From Devosia enhydra (GTDB taxonomy: Bacteria; Pseudomonadota; Alphaproteobacteria; Rhizobiales; Devosiaceae): a DNA stretch of 64,000 bases. Where the stretch lies: assembly GCF_900119845.1 (NCBI RefSeq), contig NZ_FPKU01000001.1, forward strand, positions 310,001 through 374,000. Direction: 5' to 3'. This document shows positions 30,339-39,142 of the stretch, in pieces; positions within the stretch are counted from its first letter, which is position 1, and each line of letters starts with the position of its first letter. The position numbers and the translations under genes were made by a program. Below the pieces are notes generated by a model. The model saw only the letters and a list, made by a program, of their open reading frames with translations. It was not told where the DNA came from and did not search any database.

Positions 30339-31562
30339 ATGTCTTACGATTTTCACCGCATCCGCCGCCTCCCGCCTTATGTGTTCGCCCATATCGACCC
30401 CATCAAGGCCAAGGCGCGCGCCAATGGCGTGGATGTCATCGATCTGGGCATGGGCAACCCCGATATGCCCACCCCGCAGCACATCGTCGACAAACTCAAG
30501 GAGACGGTGAAAGACCCGCGCACCCACCGCTATTCCTCGTCCCGCGGCATTCCGGGGCTGCGCAAGGCGCAGGCGAGCTATTATGGCCGCCGCTTCGGGG
30601 TGAAGCTCAATCCCGATACCCAGGTGGTGGCGACGCTGGGGTCCAAGGAAGGCTTCGCCAACATGGCCTCGGCCATCACCGCCCCGGGCGATGTGGTGCT
30701 GGTGCCCAACCCCACCTATCCCATCCATTCCTTCGGCTTCATCATGTCGGGCGGCGTCGTGCGCTCCATGCCGGCCGATCCCAATGAAGATTTCATGCGC
30801 TCGCTCGATCGGGCCGTGCGCCACTCGATCCCCAAGCCCATCGCGCTGGTGCTGAACTATCCGGCCAACCCCACCGCCTACACGGCCACTCTCGATTTCT
30901 ACAAGGAAGTCGTGGCCTATTGTAAGGCGCACAACATTTTCATCCTCTCCGATCTCGCCTATTCCGAGATCTATTTCGATGGCGAGGTGCCGCCTTCGGT
31001 GCTCGAGGTGCCGGGCGCCATCGACATCACCGTCGAGTTCACCTCGATGTCCAAGACCTATTCGATGCCCGGCTGGCGCGTCGGCTTTGCGGTGGGCAAT
31101 GAGCGGCTGATCGCGGCTCTGGCGCGGGTCAAGTCCTATCTCGATTACGGCGCCTTCACCCCCATCCAGGTGGCCGCCGCCGCCGCCCTCAATGGCGATG
31201 ATTCGGTCATTTCCGATGTGCGCGAGATCTATCAGGCGCGCCGCGACGTGATGGTCGAGAGCTTCGGCCGCGCCGGCTGGGCTCTGCCCTCGCCCAAGGC
31301 CACCATGTTCATCTGGTCGCCCATCCCCGACCAGTATGCCCATCTGGGCTCGCTCGAATTTGCCAAGCTCCTCATCCAGGAGACAGGCGTGGCCGTGGCG
31401 CCCGGCGTCGGCTTCGGCGAATATGGCGACCAGTATGTCCGCCTCGCCCTCGTCGAGAACGAGCAGCGCATCCGCCAGGCGGCCCGCAACATCAAGAAGT
31501 TCCTCAGCACCGGAGCCAGCGGCCGCAGCAACGTCGTCCCGCTGCCCCAGGCTGCCGGCTGA
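30339..31562 (+). CDS. alaC: Class I/II PLP aminotransferase (AlaC-like)
   Basis: Fold-I aminotransferase, most like AlaC (glutamate–pyruvate transaminase) and often labelled LL-diaminopimelate aminotransferase. The 407 residues contain DLGMGNPDMPTPQHIV, the PLP-lysine motif SMSKTYSMPGWRVGF (Lys ~238), NYPANPTA and the C-terminal FGEYGDQYVRLAL. In related Hyphomicrobiales this gene usually stands directly before hom; here a membrane-protein gene lies between them. The start follows a GAGGAG Shine–Dalgarno. Confidence 0.88.
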   Translation: MSYDFHRIRRLPPYVFAHIDPIKAKARANGVDVIDLGMGNPDMPTPQHIVDKLKETVKDPRTHRYSSSRGIPGLRKAQASYYGRRFGVKLNPDTQVVATLGSKEGFANMASAITAPGDVVLVPNPTYPIHSFGFIMSGGVVRSMPADPNEDFMRSLDRAVRHSIPKPIALVLNYPANPTAYTATLDFYKEVVAYCKAHNIFILSDLAYSEIYFDGEVPPSVLEVPGAIDITVEFTSMSKTYSMPGWRVGFAVGNERLIAALARVKSYLDYGAFTPIQVAAAAALNGDDSVISDVREIYQARRDVMVESFGRAGWALPSPKATMFIWSPIPDQYAHLGSLEFAKLLIQETGVAVAPGVGFGEYGDQYVRLALVENEQRIRQAARNIKKFLSTGASGRSNVVPLPQAAG

Positions 31563-31564
31563 TC

Positions 31565-32782
31565 ATGCAGGGGGCGGCCGAGGACATCTTCGCCGCCCCC
31601 GCCTTCACGCCTTTGCGCCAGCGCTGGGCGCTCGGCCTTTCGATCTTCTTTGCGCTGCTGTTTCTCGTCGGCGCCATCGCCGTCTGGCATCGCTTCCCCG
31701 ACGAATTCTATTCGTGGACAGAACTGATGCTCTCCTATGCCGGCGGCTTCATGCGCCGCGGCCTTCTGGGAGAGCTGGCCTGGCAACTGCGCCACGTCAT
31801 TTCTCCCCAACTGCTGCTGACCGCTCTTGTCTGGCTCGCCCATACCGCGGTCGCCATCTGGTTCGTGCGCCTCGTCCTCGGCCGGCCCGGCCTTGCGAGC
31901 CTGATGTTCCTCTTTTCCCCGGCGCTCCTGCTGCTGCCGCTTTATGATTTCGAGGCTTTCGCCCGCAAAGATGCGTTCATCGTCCTCGCCGTCTGCCTGT
32001 CGATCTCGGCGGCGCGCCATGTGCGCGCGCTCGGGCTCGCCATCGCCCTCATCATCCTCGCCTTCACGATTGCCGGGCTCATCCACGAACTGGCCTTCTT
32101 CTACATGCCGCTGGCGCTGGTCCCCATCGCGCTGCGGCTCCATCACACGCGCGGGCCTCGGGCGCTGTGGCCGCTCGCGCTCGGCACGGCCGCCTATCTC
32201 GCCTTGATGCTGGGCTTCTCCATCGTCTTCAAGGGCGATGCCGGCGATGGCGCCCTGATGATCGAGACCTGGCGGCAACTCTATCCTGGGGCCTTCAGCG
32301 AATGGCCCGGCGCCTTCGGCTTCATCGGCAATTCGCTGGGGCAGGGGCTGGCGCTGCAGGCGTTCTTTGTCGGCCGCTTCCAGTCCTGGGGTGCCTATGG
32401 GATGGGCCTGCTCCTCACGCTCTTGCCGCTGCTGCTCTATCTGCCGGGTCGGGGGCTTGATCGGCATTTCGATCATCGCCTGCTGCGCATCGGGCTCGTG
32501 CTCGCGATCGTGAGTGCGCTCATGCCCTTCGTCATCGCCGGGGATTGGGGGCGCATCATCAACATGTTCGGGCTTTCGCTCGGCGCGCTGGTCCTGTCGC
32601 TGCGCCCCACCGAAGCCGGCCCCGATGCCGATGGCTGGTGGCGCGCGAGCCCCGGTGCCTTCTGGGCCGGCTGGGCGCTGTTCGGCCTTTACGTCCTCTC
32701 CTGGCGCATCCGGCATTCGTCGCCCGAAGATATTGCGCTTATGCCCGGCACGATTTTCCTGATATTCGGTCTTGCGCCGTGA
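31565..32782 (+). CDS. Multi-pass membrane protein of unknown function
   Basis: Not recognised with certainty. The 405 residues contain about 9–11 hydrophobic helices (from ~21–41, 83–105, 109–128, 150–190 as two, 200–221, then several to the C-terminus). Conserved-looking polar motifs face the loops: GGFMRRGLLGEL after helix 1, ARKD, HELAFFYMP and GDWGRIIN. This layout recalls uncharacterised polytopic proteins of polysaccharide loci, possibly GT-C-like glycosyltransferases. It starts 2 bases after the alaC stop, so it is co-transcribed with alaC and perhaps hom. Confidence 0.8.
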   Translation: MQGAAEDIFAAPAFTPLRQRWALGLSIFFALLFLVGAIAVWHRFPDEFYSWTELMLSYAGGFMRRGLLGELAWQLRHVISPQLLLTALVWLAHTAVAIWFVRLVLGRPGLASLMFLFSPALLLLPLYDFEAFARKDAFIVLAVCLSISAARHVRALGLAIALIILAFTIAGLIHELAFFYMPLALVPIALRLHHTRGPRALWPLALGTAAYLALMLGFSIVFKGDAGDGALMIETWRQLYPGAFSEWPGAFGFIGNSLGQGLALQAFFVGRFQSWGAYGMGLLLTLLPLLLYLPGRGLDRHFDHRLLRIGLVLAIVSALMPFVIAGDWGRIINMFGLSLGALVLSLRPTEAGPDADGWWRASPGAFWAGWALFGLYVLSWRIRHSSPEDIALMPGTIFLIFGLAP

Positions 32783-32837
32783 TGGACCGGTCGATTGCCT
32801 ATTGACGGATAGGCCTGTTCCTATTCATCTGCCGGCC

Positions 32838-34346
32838 ATGAGCGACATCCAGAGTTTCCGCCAGTCCGTCGAGGCCTTCATCGCCAGCCGCGGCTGGACC
32901 CCCACCCGGTTCGGCCGTGCCATAGCCGGCGATCCGCTGTTCGTCTTCGATCTGCGCGAAGGCCGCGAGCCGCGCAGCGAGACCCGCCAGCGAATCCTGC
33001 GCGCCATGCAGGACATGGCCGAAACCGGCGACACCGCGCCCTTGCGCATCGGCGTCGCCGGGCTGGGCAATGTCGGGGCGACCCTTGTGCGCATCCTGCA
33101 AAAGGATGGCGACATTCTCGCCCGCAAGCTCGGCCGCCGGTTGGTCGTCACCGCCGTTGCCGCCCGGTCCCGTTCGCGCGATCGCGGCATCGATACCGCC
33201 GACATCACCTGGTTCGATGATCCGGTGGCGCTGGCCAAATCCGATGGCATCGATCTCTTCGTCGAGCTCATCGGCGGGGAAGATGGGCCGGCGCTCGCTT
33301 CCGTCAAGGCCGCGCTCGAGCTCGGCCGCCCGGTCGTTACGGCCAACAAGGCGTTGCTGGCCCGTCATGGCGTGGCGCTCGCCCGCGTCGCCGAGGAGAG
33401 CGGCGCCCAGCTCGGTTTCGAGGCGGCGGTAGCCGGGGGCATTCCCGTCATCAAGACGCTGCGCGAGGGCCTCGGCTCGGCCCGTATCGCACGCGTCTAT
33501 GGCATCATGAACGGCACCTGCAACTACATCCTTACCCGCATGGGCAATGAGGGAATCTCCTTTGCCGAATGCCTCAAGGATGCGCAGGCGCTCGGCTATG
33601 CCGAGGCCGACCCGAGCTTTGACGTCGAGGGCTACGACACCGCCCACAAGCTCGCCATCCTCGCCAGCCTCTGCTTTGGCTGCGAGATCGCTCCCGACGA
33701 AATCCTCGTCGAGGGCATCACCGGCATCACCCAGGCCGACATCAAGGTGGCGGCTGATCTGGGCTATCGCATCAAGCTGCTCGGCATCGCCCAGCGCAGC
33801 CCGGAGGGTATCGAGCAGCGCGTGCATCCCACCCTCGTGCCGCGCTCCAGCGCCATTGCCGGGGTCGATGGCGTGCTTAATGCCATCGCGCTCGAAACCG
33901 ATCATGTGCACGAGCTGCTCCTCGCCGGCCCCGGCGCCGGCGGCCCGCCCACCGCATCCTCCGTGCTCTCGGATATTCTCGATATCGCGCGCGGCACCCG
34001 CGTGCCGCCGCTGGGCGTCCCCAGCCATGAGCTCACCCCTTATCGCCGCGCGCCGATGCGCGCCCATGAGGGCGGCTATTACATCCGACTAAATGCCAAG
34101 GACGTGCCCGGTGCGCTTGCTGCTATAGCCAGTCGCATGGGGGAAAGCGGCATTTCGCTCGAAAGCGTCATCCAGCGGCCAGATCTTCAGGTTACCGCCG
34201 AGGAGGGTGGTGGCGCTGGCACGCGGACGGTGATTCTGCTGACCCACTCCACCTTCGAGGCGGTGGTGCGCGAGACCATTGCGCGCATTGCCGGCGATGG
34301 TTTCACCGTGGGTGAGCCCCAGCTCATCCGCATCGAGGCGCTCTAG
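32838..34346 (+). CDS. hom: Homoserine dehydrogenase with N-terminal HTH-like extension
   Basis: NAD(P)-dependent step from aspartate semialdehyde to homoserine, leading to threonine and methionine. From ATG 32838 the protein has 502 residues. Residues ~5–58 form a short helical domain (GWTPTRFGRAIAGDPLFVFDL and following) resembling stand-alone HTH-like proteins of Hyphomicrobiales. The enzyme itself starts at ~70 with GVAGLGNVGA, then TANKALLARHG, NGTCNYIL, and a C-terminal ACT domain (YYIRLNAKDVPGALAAIA). Internal ATGs at 33006 and 33015 could give an enzyme of normal length, but neither has a good Shine–Dalgarno. The start at 32838 also lacks one. Confidence 0.9.
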   Translation: MSDIQSFRQSVEAFIASRGWTPTRFGRAIAGDPLFVFDLREGREPRSETRQRILRAMQDMAETGDTAPLRIGVAGLGNVGATLVRILQKDGDILARKLGRRLVVTAVAARSRSRDRGIDTADITWFDDPVALAKSDGIDLFVELIGGEDGPALASVKAALELGRPVVTANKALLARHGVALARVAEESGAQLGFEAAVAGGIPVIKTLREGLGSARIARVYGIMNGTCNYILTRMGNEGISFAECLKDAQALGYAEADPSFDVEGYDTAHKLAILASLCFGCEIAPDEILVEGITGITQADIKVAADLGYRIKLLGIAQRSPEGIEQRVHPTLVPRSSAIAGVDGVLNAIALETDHVHELLLAGPGAGGPPTASSVLSDILDIARGTRVPPLGVPSHELTPYRRAPMRAHEGGYYIRLNAKDVPGALAAIASRMGESGISLESVIQRPDLQVTAEEGGGAGTRTVILLTHSTFEAVVRETIARIAGDGFTVGEPQLIRIEAL

Positions 34347-34357
34347 CCCGCTTCCAG

Positions 34358-34378
34358 GCGAACCGGCGACCGGTTCGC
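34358..34378. other. Perfect hairpin between hom and glpX
   Basis: GCGAACCGG and CCGGTTCGC (9 bp) close a CGA loop 11 bases after the hom stop. There is no T-tract. It could be a rho-related 3' end, an RNase stop or a DNA-binding site; its role is unknown. Confidence 0.45.
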
Positions 34379-34456
34379 GATCGGGATGCGCAGCAAGAAG
34401 GCGGCGCCAGTCGAGCCTGCCGGGGCCCTTGGCTTTGGCGGGGGGCAGAGGCAGTG

Positions 34457-35440
34457 ATGACGCTCAGGAAGACCGAAACCGCCCGCAGCCCCGCCCTCAT
34501 CGACCGTTCGCTGACCCTTGAACTCGTGCGCGTCACCGAGCGCGCCGCGATCGCCGCTGCCGCCTGGCGCGGCAAGGGGCAGGAGAAATCGGCGGATGGC
34601 GCCGCCGTCGAGGCGATGCGCGCCGAACTCGAGCGGGTCCACATTTCGGGTCGCATCGTCATCGGCGAGGGCGAGCGCGACGAAGCGCCGATGCTCTATA
34701 TCGGCGAGCAGGTCGGGTCGGGCGACGGGCCGGAGGTCGATATCGCCGTCGATCCGCTCGAAGGCACCACGCTCTGCGCCAAGAACCAGCCCGATTCCAT
34801 CTGCGTGCTGGCGATGGCCGAGCGGGGCGGCCTGCTGAACGCGCCCGATGTCTATATGCAAAAGATCGCGGTGGGGCCCAACTATCCGCCCGGCGTCGTC
34901 GATATCGATGCCTCCGCGCTCGACAATGTGCGTGCGCTTGCCGCCGCCAAGGGCGTGCCGGTGGCCGAAATCACCGCCTGCGTGCTCGACCGGCCCCGCC
35001 ACGGCGCCCTCATCGAGGATCTGCGCTCGGCCGGCTGCGCCATCAAGCTGATCTCCGATGGCGACATCGCCGGCATCATCCATGCGGTCAATACCGAGGA
35101 TACCGGCATCGATATCTATCTGGGCTCGGGTGGGGCACCCGAAGGCGTGCTGGCGGCCGCCGCGCTGCGCTGTATCGGCGGGCAGATGCAGGGGCGGCTC
35201 ATCCTCGACAGCGCCGAAAAGCGTGCGCGCGCCCGCCGCATGAGCATCACCGATCCCGATCGTCGCTACAGCGTCGGTGATCTGGCCTCGGGCGACGTGC
35301 TCTTTGCCGCCACCGGCGTCACCGATGGCACGCTGCTCGCAGGGGTCAGATATCGCCAGAACGCGGTGCGTACGTCCACCATCGTCATGCGCTCCTGGAG
35401 CCAGACGGTGCGCTGGATCACTGCCCAGCACGCCCGCTGA
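34457..35440 (+). CDS. glpX: Class II fructose-1,6-bisphosphatase
   Basis: Gluconeogenic phosphatase of the GlpX type, Mg/Mn dependent. The 327 residues show the metal-binding pieces GEGERDEAPMLYIGE and DPLEGTTLCA with the expected acidic residues, and the substrate segment YLGSGGAPEGVLAAAALR. ATG 34457 is preferred over GTG 34454 because of AGAGG just upstream. It follows hom, a conserved alphaproteobacterial order, and overlaps the DUF1801 gene in TGATG. Confidence 0.95.
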   Translation: MTLRKTETARSPALIDRSLTLELVRVTERAAIAAAAWRGKGQEKSADGAAVEAMRAELERVHISGRIVIGEGERDEAPMLYIGEQVGSGDGPEVDIAVDPLEGTTLCAKNQPDSICVLAMAERGGLLNAPDVYMQKIAVGPNYPPGVVDIDASALDNVRALAAAKGVPVAEITACVLDRPRHGALIEDLRSAGCAIKLISDGDIAGIIHAVNTEDTGIDIYLGSGGAPEGVLAAAALRCIGGQMQGRLILDSAEKRARARRMSITDPDRRYSVGDLASGDVLFAATGVTDGTLLAGVRYRQNAVRTSTIVMRSWSQTVRWITAQHAR

Positions 35441-35808
35441 TGCCCCGCCGCAGCGATGCCGAGGCCGTCGCCGACTGGCTCGCGGGGCTCGATCCCCCGC
35501 GCCGCCCGCTGGTCGATGCGCTGCGGTCCGCCATCCTCGCGGCCGGCCCGACTCTTTCGGAACGCATCAAGTGGAATGCGCCGAGCTATCATCGCGACGG
35601 CATCGATCTGGGGGCCATGAACCTGCGCGAGCCTCAGAGCCTGCGTCTGGTGGTCGTCTATCCCCACGGCGCCCCCACCGACCGCTTCGGCCTCCTCGAA
35701 GGCGACTGGCCCGACCGCCGCATCATGGGTTTCACCTCGCCCGAGGATATCGCGACCAAGTCGCCAGCCCTGTCTCAGGTCATAGCCGACTGGCTCGCCC
35801 GCGCCTGA
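35440..35808 (+). CDS. DUF1801 (YdhG-like) protein
   Basis: Small cytosolic protein of the DUF1801 family, function unknown. The 122 residues show the typical core: an N-terminal helix pair (VADWLAGLDPPRRPLVDALR), then ERIKWNAPSY followed by a hydrophobic strand region. It is coupled to glpX by a one-base overlap, though no functional link is known. Confidence 0.8.
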   Translation: MPRRSDAEAVADWLAGLDPPRRPLVDALRSAILAAGPTLSERIKWNAPSYHRDGIDLGAMNLREPQSLRLVVVYPHGAPTDRFGLLEGDWPDRRIMGFTSPEDIATKSPALSQVIADWLARA

Positions 35809-35888
35809 TCCGCACCCATCTTCCAATCTCCGATATCATTCCTGCCACTGAGGAATTTCTGTTCTCAGGGCGAGCACCGCAAACGGAG

Positions 35889-35908
35889 GTCCCTGCTTTC
35901 GCAGGGAC
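35889..35908. repeat. Short palindromic intergenic repeat (PAKAGT-type)
   Basis: GTCCCTGC and GCAGGGAC flank TTTC. This palindrome, when translated, gives the PAKAGT-like peptide seen in many spurious ORFs of proteobacterial genomes and is a recognised dispersed intergenic repeat type. Confidence 0.6.
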
Positions 35909-35942
35909 GACAGTGTAAAGCGGCGGCACAGCCGGCGCTTTA

Positions 35943-36048
35943 CCTCTCCCCTGGGGGGAGAGGTCGGCGCGTAGCGCCGGGTGAGGGGGCCTTGCCACAG
36001 GCGAGATCGCGGGCCCCTCACCTTGTCCGTCTCCCCGGCAGGGAGAGG
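35943..36048. repeat. Intergenic palindromic repeat element, copy A
   Basis: A layered palindrome: outer arms CCTCTCCC (35943–35950) and GGGAGAGG (36041–36048), and inner arms GGTGAGGGGGCC (from 35980) and GGGCCCCTCACC (ending 36022). Local hairpins are CCTCTCCCC/GGGGAGAGG and GGCGC/GCGCC. Parts of the same sequence recur near 57704–57950, so it is a dispersed element. It fills the non-coding stretch 35809–36202, which has no other gene. Confidence 0.65.
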
Positions 36049-36145
36049 GGACGCAGGGGCCAAGGCATCCAGGCGCCAAAACACAGAGCCCTCATGGTGA
36101 GGAGCGGCGCTAGCCGCGTCTCGAACCATGGGGGCGGCGCCCCCC

Positions 36146-36180
36146 AAACAAAAAGCCGGGCCTCTTTCGAAGCCCGGCTC
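36146..36180 (-). terminator. Terminator of the Tim44-like gene
   Basis: Minus strand: AGCCGGGC (36179–36172) pairs with GCCCGGCT (36161–36154) around a 10-base loop, followed by TTTTGTTT. It lies 23 bases past the stop of the Tim44-like gene. Confidence 0.8.
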
Positions 36181-36202
36181 GATCATTCGCGCTAAAGCCC
36201 GA

Positions 36203-37189
36203 TTACGGCTCTTGCACCGCCGAGAGCAGCCACTCGCCGCCGCGCTCGCGGCGGAAGGTCCAGATCTCGGTGGTGGCGCTCAGCTCTTCGGATCCCGAGA
36301 CGATCGCGCCGCTCGCTACGTTCCGCATCACGTCGCGCGATTCGTAGCGCAGCGCCACGGTCGCGTAGTCGACATTGCCCTCGGTCCAGGCCTCGGCCAC
36401 GCTGCCATCGAGCAGCTTGACGTCATAGACCTCGTTGCGCACGCCATTGGCGGCGTTTTCCTCGAGTTCTTCGCTGAGAAAGCCGAGCACTTCCGGCGTC
36501 GTCAGGGCGGCGAGGCGCTGCCGGTCGGCATGCGAAAACGCATCCTGCACCGCCGAGAGCCGGCCTTCGAACAGCGCCAGGTCGGCGTCGCTGACTTCAT
36601 AGACGCTCGTCGACGGCCGGCTGGCGGCGCTGCCTCCACCAAGGCCGAAGCCGCTGAACGGCTTGCCGCCAAAGCCCGTGGCGCCAGCGTTCGGCGCGCG
36701 CGGCGCCTCGAACTTGAAGCCCTGGGCGGGCTTGGGTCCGCCCGCTGCCGCCAGCTTGCGGCGGCCGAAAAAGGCCAGCGCCAGCCAGACGAGGCCGCCG
36801 ATCAGCACCACCTGGAACAGCAGCGACAAAAGCCCGCCGATCCCGCCGAAGCCCGCGCCCATCAGCAGGCCGAAAAGCCCGCCGATGAAGAGCCCGCGCA
36901 TCAGCCCGCCACTGAAGAGGCCGGGCGCGCGCTGGCCGGCGGCCGGGGTGGCGCTGGCGGCGCGATTGGACGTCGAGGGTTCGGCGGTGGTGCGCTGCAC
37001 CGGCGCCGTCGTCGTCGGCGAGGTGCGGGTCGCCGGCACGCTTTCGGTCGTGCGCACGCCGCGATTACCGAAACCACCAAGGCCGCCGCCCATGCGACGC
37101 GCCTCGGCCGTATCGATGGTCACCATCGAGAATACCACCAGCAGGCTGGCAAAGAGCGAAAAGAGCCGGAACTTGCCGGAAGTGAACAT
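36203..37189 (-). CDS. Tim44-like domain protein
   Basis: Membrane-associated protein with a C-terminal Tim44-like domain, related to the mitochondrial import motor component and to bacterial proteins of poorly known function. The open frame extends upstream, but ATG 37189, after GAAGGGGGGACC, gives 328 residues starting with a signal/anchor (residues 5–28). A Thr/Ser/Ala-rich linker (~40–95), a glycine-rich double hydrophobic segment (~100–155) and the Tim44-like domain (~200–325, ending WTFRRERGGEWLLSAVQEP) follow. Divergent from recJ. Confidence 0.85.
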   Translation of the reverse strand: MFTSGKFRLFSLFASLLVVFSMVTIDTAEARRMGGGLGGFGNRGVRTTESVPATRTSPTTTAPVQRTTAEPSTSNRAASATPAAGQRAPGLFSGGLMRGLFIGGLFGLLMGAGFGGIGGLLSLLFQVVLIGGLVWLALAFFGRRKLAAAGGPKPAQGFKFEAPRAPNAGATGFGGKPFSGFGLGGGSAASRPSTSVYEVSDADLALFEGRLSAVQDAFSHADRQRLAALTTPEVLGFLSEELEENAANGVRNEVYDVKLLDGSVAEAWTEGNVDYATVALRYESRDVMRNVASGAIVSGSEELSATTEIWTFRRERGGEWLLSAVQEP

Positions 37190-37289
37190 ATACGGGGTCC
37201 CCCCTTCAAAGGTCTGCCGATATATGGGGGCACCGGCGCCAGAACGGTAGACGTCTTTCCGCCGCATCCTGAATTTTTCCATAGGCTTC

Positions 37290-39074
37290 ATGTCCGCTCC
37301 CCACCGCCACTTCCTCGATGTCGCCCGCTCGGTCACCGGCAAGGCCTGGGTCGACCGGCTCGATGCGGAAGCGGCGCGCCATGCCGGCGCCATCGCCCAG
37401 CAGCAGGAGATTTCTGAAATCCTCGGGCGCATCGTTGCGGGTCGCGGCATTGGGCCGGACGAGGCCGCGAGCTTCCTCACCCCTACCATTCGCGATCTCA
37501 TGCCCGATCCCTCGAGCCTCACCGACATGGATCGGCTGGCCGAGCGGGTCGTCAGGGCCATAACCGACAATGAGCGGGTCGCGCTGTTTGGTGATTACGA
37601 TGTCGACGGCGCCTGCGCCTGCGCGCTGATGGCGCGCTATCTGAGGCATTTCGGACTCGAGCCGGTGATCTACATTCCGGACCGCATTTTCGAGGGCTAC
37701 GGCCCCAATGTCGCAGCCATGGATCAGTTGATCGAGCAGGGCGCGACCCTCATCCTCACCCTCGATTGCGGCACGGTCAGCGATGGGCCGATCGCCCATG
37801 CGCGGGGGCGGGGGGTGGACGTGCTCGTCATCGATCACCACCTCTCCGATCATGAGCTGCCGCCGGCCACCGCGCTCGTCAATCCCAACCGCCCCGACGA
37901 CATTTCCGGGCTGGGGCATCTTTGCGCCACGGGCGTCGTCTTCATGGTGCTGGTGGCAACGAGCCGCATGCTGCGCGAGCGGGGCGACAGCGGCCTTCCC
38001 GACCTGATGGGCCTCACCGATCTCGTGGCTCTTGCCACGGTGTGCGATGTGGTGCCACTCAAGACGCTTAATCGCGCTTTCGTGCTCCGCGGGCTCGATG
38101 CGGCGCGGCGCGGGGGCAATCGCGGCATTGCGGCGCTGGCGCTCGCCGCCCGCATCAACGGCCCGCTCAACCCCTATCATCTGGGCTTCCTCATCGGTCC
38201 GCGCATCAATGCCGGCGGCCGTATCGGCGATGCGGCGCTGGGCTCGCGGCTCCTCTCCCTGCATGACGAGCATGAAGTGCTGGCGATTGCCGCCCGCCTC
38301 GAGGAGCTCAACCAGGAGCGCCAGCGTATCGAGCGCGAGGCGCTCGAAGAGGCCATCCGCGCTGCCGAGATCGAGATCGGTATCGGCGAGGGTCCACCGG
38401 TCCTCGTGCTCGCTTCGGCCAACTGGCATCCCGGCATTGTCGGTCTCGTCGCCGCAAGGCTGCGCGAGCGGTTCGAGCGCCCCACCTTCGCCTTCGCGCT
38501 CGGGCCCGATGGCGGGGGCACCGGGTCGGGGCGATCGATGTCGGGCGTCGATCTCGGGCGCGCCGTCATCGCTGCGGTTGAGGCCGGCATTATCGCCAAA
38601 GGCGGCGGCCATGCCATGGCGGCTGGCGCGACCGTCCGGCCGGGGCAGATCGGCCCATTCCGCGCCCACCTGACCGAAGCGCTCGCCGCATCCGTCGGCA
38701 CCGCGCGCGCCGCCTCCGCCCTAAGGATCGACGCGGCGCTGACCGCCCGCGGTGCAACGACCGCGCTTTGCGGCGAGATCGAGCGGGCAGGCCCGTTCGG
38801 TGCTGGCAATCCACAACCGGTTTTTGCCTTCCCTGCCCACACCGTCCGCTTTCCCGAAATCGTCGGGCAGGGGGGCCATGTCCGGTTCACGCTCTCATCG
38901 GGCGATGGCGGCCGGGTCAAGGCCATTGCCTTTCGCGCCGCCGATACCGATCTGGGGCGTGCGCTGCTCGGTTCGGGCGAGGCCCCGCTGCATCTGGCCG
39001 GCACCTTGGCGCTCGACCATTACCAGGGGCGCGAATCCGTGCAATTTCGCGCCATCGATGCTGCCGTGCCCTGA
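37290..39074 (+). CDS. recJ: Single-stranded-DNA-specific exonuclease RecJ
   Basis: 5'–3' ssDNA exonuclease for recombination and mismatch repair. The 594 residues carry the DHH-family motifs: ALFGDYDVDGACA (~95–107), LTLDCGT, and the name-giving DHH in VIDHHLSDHELP, then the DHHA1 domain with GGGHAMAAG (~440) and an OB-like C-terminus. Part of the conserved hom–glpX–recJ neighbourhood. The ATG is 100 bases from the divergent Tim44-like gene. Confidence 0.96.
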   Translation: MSAPHRHFLDVARSVTGKAWVDRLDAEAARHAGAIAQQQEISEILGRIVAGRGIGPDEAASFLTPTIRDLMPDPSSLTDMDRLAERVVRAITDNERVALFGDYDVDGACACALMARYLRHFGLEPVIYIPDRIFEGYGPNVAAMDQLIEQGATLILTLDCGTVSDGPIAHARGRGVDVLVIDHHLSDHELPPATALVNPNRPDDISGLGHLCATGVVFMVLVATSRMLRERGDSGLPDLMGLTDLVALATVCDVVPLKTLNRAFVLRGLDAARRGGNRGIAALALAARINGPLNPYHLGFLIGPRINAGGRIGDAALGSRLLSLHDEHEVLAIAARLEELNQERQRIEREALEEAIRAAEIEIGIGEGPPVLVLASANWHPGIVGLVAARLRERFERPTFAFALGPDGGGTGSGRSMSGVDLGRAVIAAVEAGIIAKGGGHAMAAGATVRPGQIGPFRAHLTEALAASVGTARAASALRIDAALTARGATTALCGEIERAGPFGAGNPQPVFAFPAHTVRFPEIVGQGGHVRFTLSSGDGGRVKAIAFRAADTDLGRALLGSGEAPLHLAGTLALDHYQGRESVQFRAIDAAVP

Positions 39075-39084
39075 AACTTCACGG

Positions 39085-39114
39085 TGATCCGTGTCGTCTC
39101 TATACCCGTTGAAA
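39085..39114 (+). promoter_or_regulatory. RpoE-type (ECF11) promoter of the flavoprotein–DUF1365–cfa operon
   Basis: TGATCC at 39085–39090, an 18-base spacer and TTGAAA at 39109–39114. The −35 equals the TGATCC element known for Rhodobacter RpoE. The same −35/spacer/TTGA arrangement stands upstream of rpoE in this window. Transcription would start about 20 bases before the ATG at 39143. Confidence 0.7.
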
Positions 39115-39142
39115 ACACTTGGATTTCGCCGAGGTGCAGTTT

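Noticed and set aside
35440-35918. Longer alternative frame overlapping the DUF1801 gene
   Set aside because: The 122-residue DUF1801 frame has family motifs and couples to glpX; the other frame reads into the palindromic repeat and yields the PAKAGT-type artefact.
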